From an uncultured Lachnospiraceae bacterium (GTDB lineage Bacteria > Bacillota > Clostridia > Lachnospirales > Lachnospiraceae): a stretch of DNA of 64,000 nt. The notes below the pieces were generated by a model. That model did not search any database. It was not told where the DNA came from and was given only the letters and a program-made list of their open reading frames with translations. Both the position numbers and the translations under genes were made by a program. Numbering within the stretch: position 1 is the first letter of the stretch; each line of letters starts with the position of its first letter. Below, in pieces: positions 61,894-64,000 of this stretch. The stretch lies in the NCBI GenBank assembly GCA_910579495.1, contig CAJTVD010000005.1, forward strand, positions 29,618 to 93,617, given 5' to 3'.

Positions 61894-62811
61894 ATGATGT
61901 TGGAATTTGCCCCGAATACTTATATGTTGGAATATCAGGATGGTGCCTACCTCTGTAACGGAACAAAACGGGTAGAAGCGCCGTTGGATTTAGAGACCCT
62001 TGAGGAAGCTGTCAGGCAATGTCCGAAGCTTCAGCTGGTTTCATTGGGCGATGTTCCGTTTGGTGACCAGTGTTTTCCCATTTTGGCACGGGTTCCTAAA
62101 CTGAATATGCTGGCCCTGATGCGGGGCAGGCAGATTACCGGACATGGACTGGAACTGTTGAAAGACCTTCCCTTAAAGGATCTGTTCTTACAGCGGACGG
62201 CGCTGGATGACGAGGGACTGGCTCAGTCTGCACAGATTAAAAAATTGGAAAATATCTATATAGCCGCCTGCCATCATGTTACCTTTGAAGGACTGCTGGC
62301 GGTTTCCTGGAGGGATAAGCTGCATATTAGCGATACAGACAAACATGATGATGAAGGGTTGGCAGGGCTGTTTACAGAGAAGGAGCGCAAGGCATATGAA
62401 GATGCCCGTACCTATAAAATCATGAAAAATCGAATTTCATTGGACAATGCCGAATTACAGGCTCCCATTCATGCGCTGCAGGAATTCTTTGACGACATGA
62501 ACTGCTGGGAGCGGAATGCGGAACAAAAAGGCCACGGCAATCAGGCGGAGATTGATGGGTTGTTTGCCAGGCGGGTGAGTTGGTCTCCCCGTCCCGGCTG
62601 GCGTCCCGTTCATTTTTCCTTTAGAAGTGGCGGGACTTATACGGATTATCATCTGATTGCCGGAGAACGGGTCACAAAAAGCAAATTCTGGATTTATGCG
62701 GAACAGGACATTTTCTATTATCGTTATTTGATGCGCCTGATTGATAATAAGTGGATGATTGACAATGCCCAGTGGTGCCAGAAAGGGCGCTGGTCATTTT
62801 GCGGGCTGTGA
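61894..62811 (+). CDS. Hypothetical protein with leucine-rich-repeat-like N-terminal half
   Basis: A 305-residue protein. Residues 30-150 show repeats of roughly 24-27 residues with spaced leucines (CPKLQLVSLGDVPFG; VPKLNMLALMRGRQITGHGL; LKDLFLQRTALDDEGLAQ), like leucine-rich repeats. The C-terminal half (PIHALQEFFDDMNCWERNAE; YTDYHLIAGERVTKSKFWIY) is different and unassigned. AGAGGAG at 61882-61888 supports the start at 61894. Function unknown; it may bind a partner protein. Confidence 0.6.
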   Translation: MMLEFAPNTYMLEYQDGAYLCNGTKRVEAPLDLETLEEAVRQCPKLQLVSLGDVPFGDQCFPILARVPKLNMLALMRGRQITGHGLELLKDLPLKDLFLQRTALDDEGLAQSAQIKKLENIYIAACHHVTFEGLLAVSWRDKLHISDTDKHDDEGLAGLFTEKERKAYEDARTYKIMKNRISLDNAELQAPIHALQEFFDDMNCWERNAEQKGHGNQAEIDGLFARRVSWSPRPGWRPVHFSFRSGGTYTDYHLIAGERVTKSKFWIYAEQDIFYYRYLMRLIDNKWMIDNAQWCQKGRWSFCGL

Positions 62812-62839
62812 TGGAAAGCTGGCTCTTTCATAATAAGAA

Positions 62840-62908
62840 GATATTGTAAAAGCGTCCCAGGTATCAGTGGAAACTGTAGAGCAGTGGCTGGGGCTTGCCA
62901 GGGCTTAG
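62840..62908 (+). pseudogene. C-terminal tail remnant of an Rpn-like protein
   Basis: In one frame DIVKASQVSVETVEQWLGLA ends with a stop at 62908. This helix-turn-helix-like tail is typical of the end of Rpn/transposase-like proteins. No upstream gene belongs to it. Confidence 0.4.
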
Positions 62909-62954
62909 CAGCATGGCGGTCATCCGGCAAAAACCGGAATTCTATGTAAATGGC

Positions 62955-63260
62955 AGTTATAAAGGTGATGATGCTGACGACAGATTGATGAACGGCTTTG
63001 GATGCAAGAAGCCAAAGGATATTTATTATTTTGAATTGGCAAAAGGTGCAAAGCATTTTAAGGAAGAAGGAAGTCGGAAAGCTATGTGTGAGGCTGTTGA
63101 AAAATATGCAGAAAGGAGGGATGCTATAAAGGTAAAAGAGGAAACAAACTTAATAACTCAAATAGTTGCAGCATTGGTTGGCTGTAAGGATAATGATACT
63201 ATCATAAAAGAATTGAATTTTACATTAGAGCAAATAATTCCGCTTCGTACGGTAATGGGT
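62955..63260 (+). pseudogene. C-terminal Rpn-family remnant
   Basis: DRLMNGFGCKKPKDIYYFEL, AKGAKHFKEEGSRKAMCEAV and the final ELNFTLEQIIPL resemble the C-terminal region of Rpn-type PD-(D/E)XK proteins. There is no catalytic domain and no start. The ORF runs into the truncated agr-like kinase on the opposite strand. This is the fourth Rpn-type relic in the window. Confidence 0.5.
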
Positions 63261-63824
63261 AACACAAGTTGTCAGTTGGACGTCACTTATGGGTATGGCA
63301 TTCTGCCCGGATAAGAGGATTGCCCCCAACAAACCAGCTATTGCAATGCCAGCTATTATCTGTGACGATAGCGCTTTATTTCTTTTATGCGATCTCATAG
63401 CAAGAAAGGCAATTCCCAGCATAAAAAGCCGGACAATCCAAACCGCTGCCATATATTCATATGATTGCACGTTGAGAAAACGGTCTGAATGGAAGATAAC
63501 ACCTAACCCAGCCGATAGAATAAATTCCCATAAAGCAACCGTTGCTTCATAAAAGAAAATGAGAAACAGGCTTACCCGCAACTGTGCCGCATATAGATAA
63601 TATGCAATCAGTATAACAAAAATCATTTCTATACCCGTCAAATAAAATTGTTGAATGGGGAAACAGGACAGCACGGTAATAAAGGTTGTCGCACACACAG
63701 AAATGACGCTTGCTTTTTTCCTGTTTCCAGCTAATTGCTGTAATGTTATAACAAGATACATCCCTAAAAATATCCGCAATCCATTTGTAAAAAAGAATGA
63801 AAGTATCTGATACCAAGTCATCAT
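63225..63824 (-). pseudogene. AgrC-like sensor kinase, membrane part only
   Basis: About 170 residues with six membrane helices (YQILSFFFTNGLRIFLGMYL; FITVLSCFPIQQFYLTGIEM; AGIAIAGLLGAILLSG) match the N-terminal sensor of GHKL/AgrC-type kinases. The histidine and ATPase domains are missing; sequence turns unrelated near 63300 and stops at 63225. The ATG at 63824 overlaps the stop of a LytTR gene by 4 nt, as in agr-type operons. Probably non-functional. Confidence 0.6.
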
Positions 63825-63994
63825 ATATGCGCCCCCCAAAACCTGTTTATCTGCTTTTTTACTTCCTGCAAATGGGAACGGCTGATCGGAAGCGTTTCAC
63901 CATTTTTGAGATATGCCATACTGCCGCTGATTTTCATAATCTGTATAATATTACTACGGCTATTAAAAATCGACATTTTTAATAGCCATATTTT
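63821..63994 (-). pseudogene. LytTR response-regulator C-terminal fragment
   Basis: The reading frame ending at 63821 contains KISGSMAYLKNGETLPISRS followed by HLQEVKKQINRFWG, the C-terminal DNA-binding LytTR domain of AgrA-type regulators. Going upstream the match is lost within a perfect palindrome, and an in-frame stop lies at 63995-63997. The rest of the gene is either disrupted or outside the window. Confidence 0.55.
63959..63986. repeat. Perfect 12-bp palindrome with 4-nt loop
   Basis: GCTATTAAAAAT and ATTTTTAATAGC are perfect complements around CGAC. It lies at the point where the LytTR match breaks, so it may be a small insertion end or a terminator-like structure. Confidence 0.6.
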
Positions 63995-64000
63995 TCAATG

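Overview
The window looks like a chromosomal segment from a Gram-positive gut clostridium, most likely Lachnospiraceae (Clostridium cluster XIVa). The reasons are strong AGGAGG-type ribosome binding sites with some GTG and TTG starts, moderate G+C, and a core gene set typical of that group: type I and type III glutamine synthetases, IreB, RNase J, YlbF, CvfB, a YjfB-type protein, an FtsEX cell-wall module and an acyl-ACP thioesterase. This placement is inference from gene content; there is no rRNA gene in the window.

Layout. 0-1.5 kb: divergent AraC-type regulator (cut by the window edge) and a GH109-like Gfo/Idh/MocA enzyme. 1.7-11.3 kb: an accessory zone with a rifampin ADP-ribosyltransferase (arr), a Phd-Doc toxin-antitoxin pair with an operator, antitoxin-like fragments, a compact structured RNA candidate near 4.35-4.50 kb, a complete IS66 element with an 8-bp target duplication, two inverted-repeat DNA elements (7.88-8.29 kb), an IS256 transposase remnant, a truncated cation-efflux gene, an RhuM fragment and an MFS transporter. 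11.6-21.1 kb: LysM lipoprotein, an HTH-methyltransferase fusion, DUF3737, MATE transporter, M3 peptidase and glnA. 21.6-25.2 kb: an A+T-rich two-gene cassette (N6-adenine methyltransferase plus PD-(D/E)XK nuclease) followed after 3 nt by a PHP-domain gene. 26-41 kb: a conserved housekeeping block rich in RNA-modification genes (prmA, rsmE, cysteine desulfurase, thiI, mtaB, ruvX, RNase J, ylbF, trmR, U32 peptidase), ending in the type III glutamine synthetase glnN. 42-43 kb: tRNA-Gln(CUG), then a broken Rpn-family gene and a decayed copy of the tRNA 3' end. 43-53 kb: WYL regulator, acyl-ACP thioesterase, CvfB, CPBP protease, a PucR/CdaR-type regulator, and ftsE-ftsX-murein hydrolase activator-ctpA. 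53.6-57.2 kb: a minus-strand operon of a small HTH-like protein, response regulator, ABC ATPase, ABC permease and histidine kinase, resembling lantibiotic/bacitracin immunity modules. 57.3-64 kb: a decaying accessory region of SMI1/Sel1 fragments, lipoproteins, hypothetical proteins, Rpn tails and a truncated agr-like locus.

How the genes work together. The cysteine desulfurase and ThiI probably form a sulfur relay to tRNA s4U. MtaB and the TrmR plus U32 pair act on tRNA positions 37 and 34. FtsEX with the M23 protein is the standard septal hydrolase-activation module. The most unusual items are the symmetric six-box element at 7985-8289 that interrupts or abuts an IS256 remnant, the two-gene methyltransferase-nuclease cassette, and the structured RNA. 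All family calls are made by eye from translated sequence; no database search was run.
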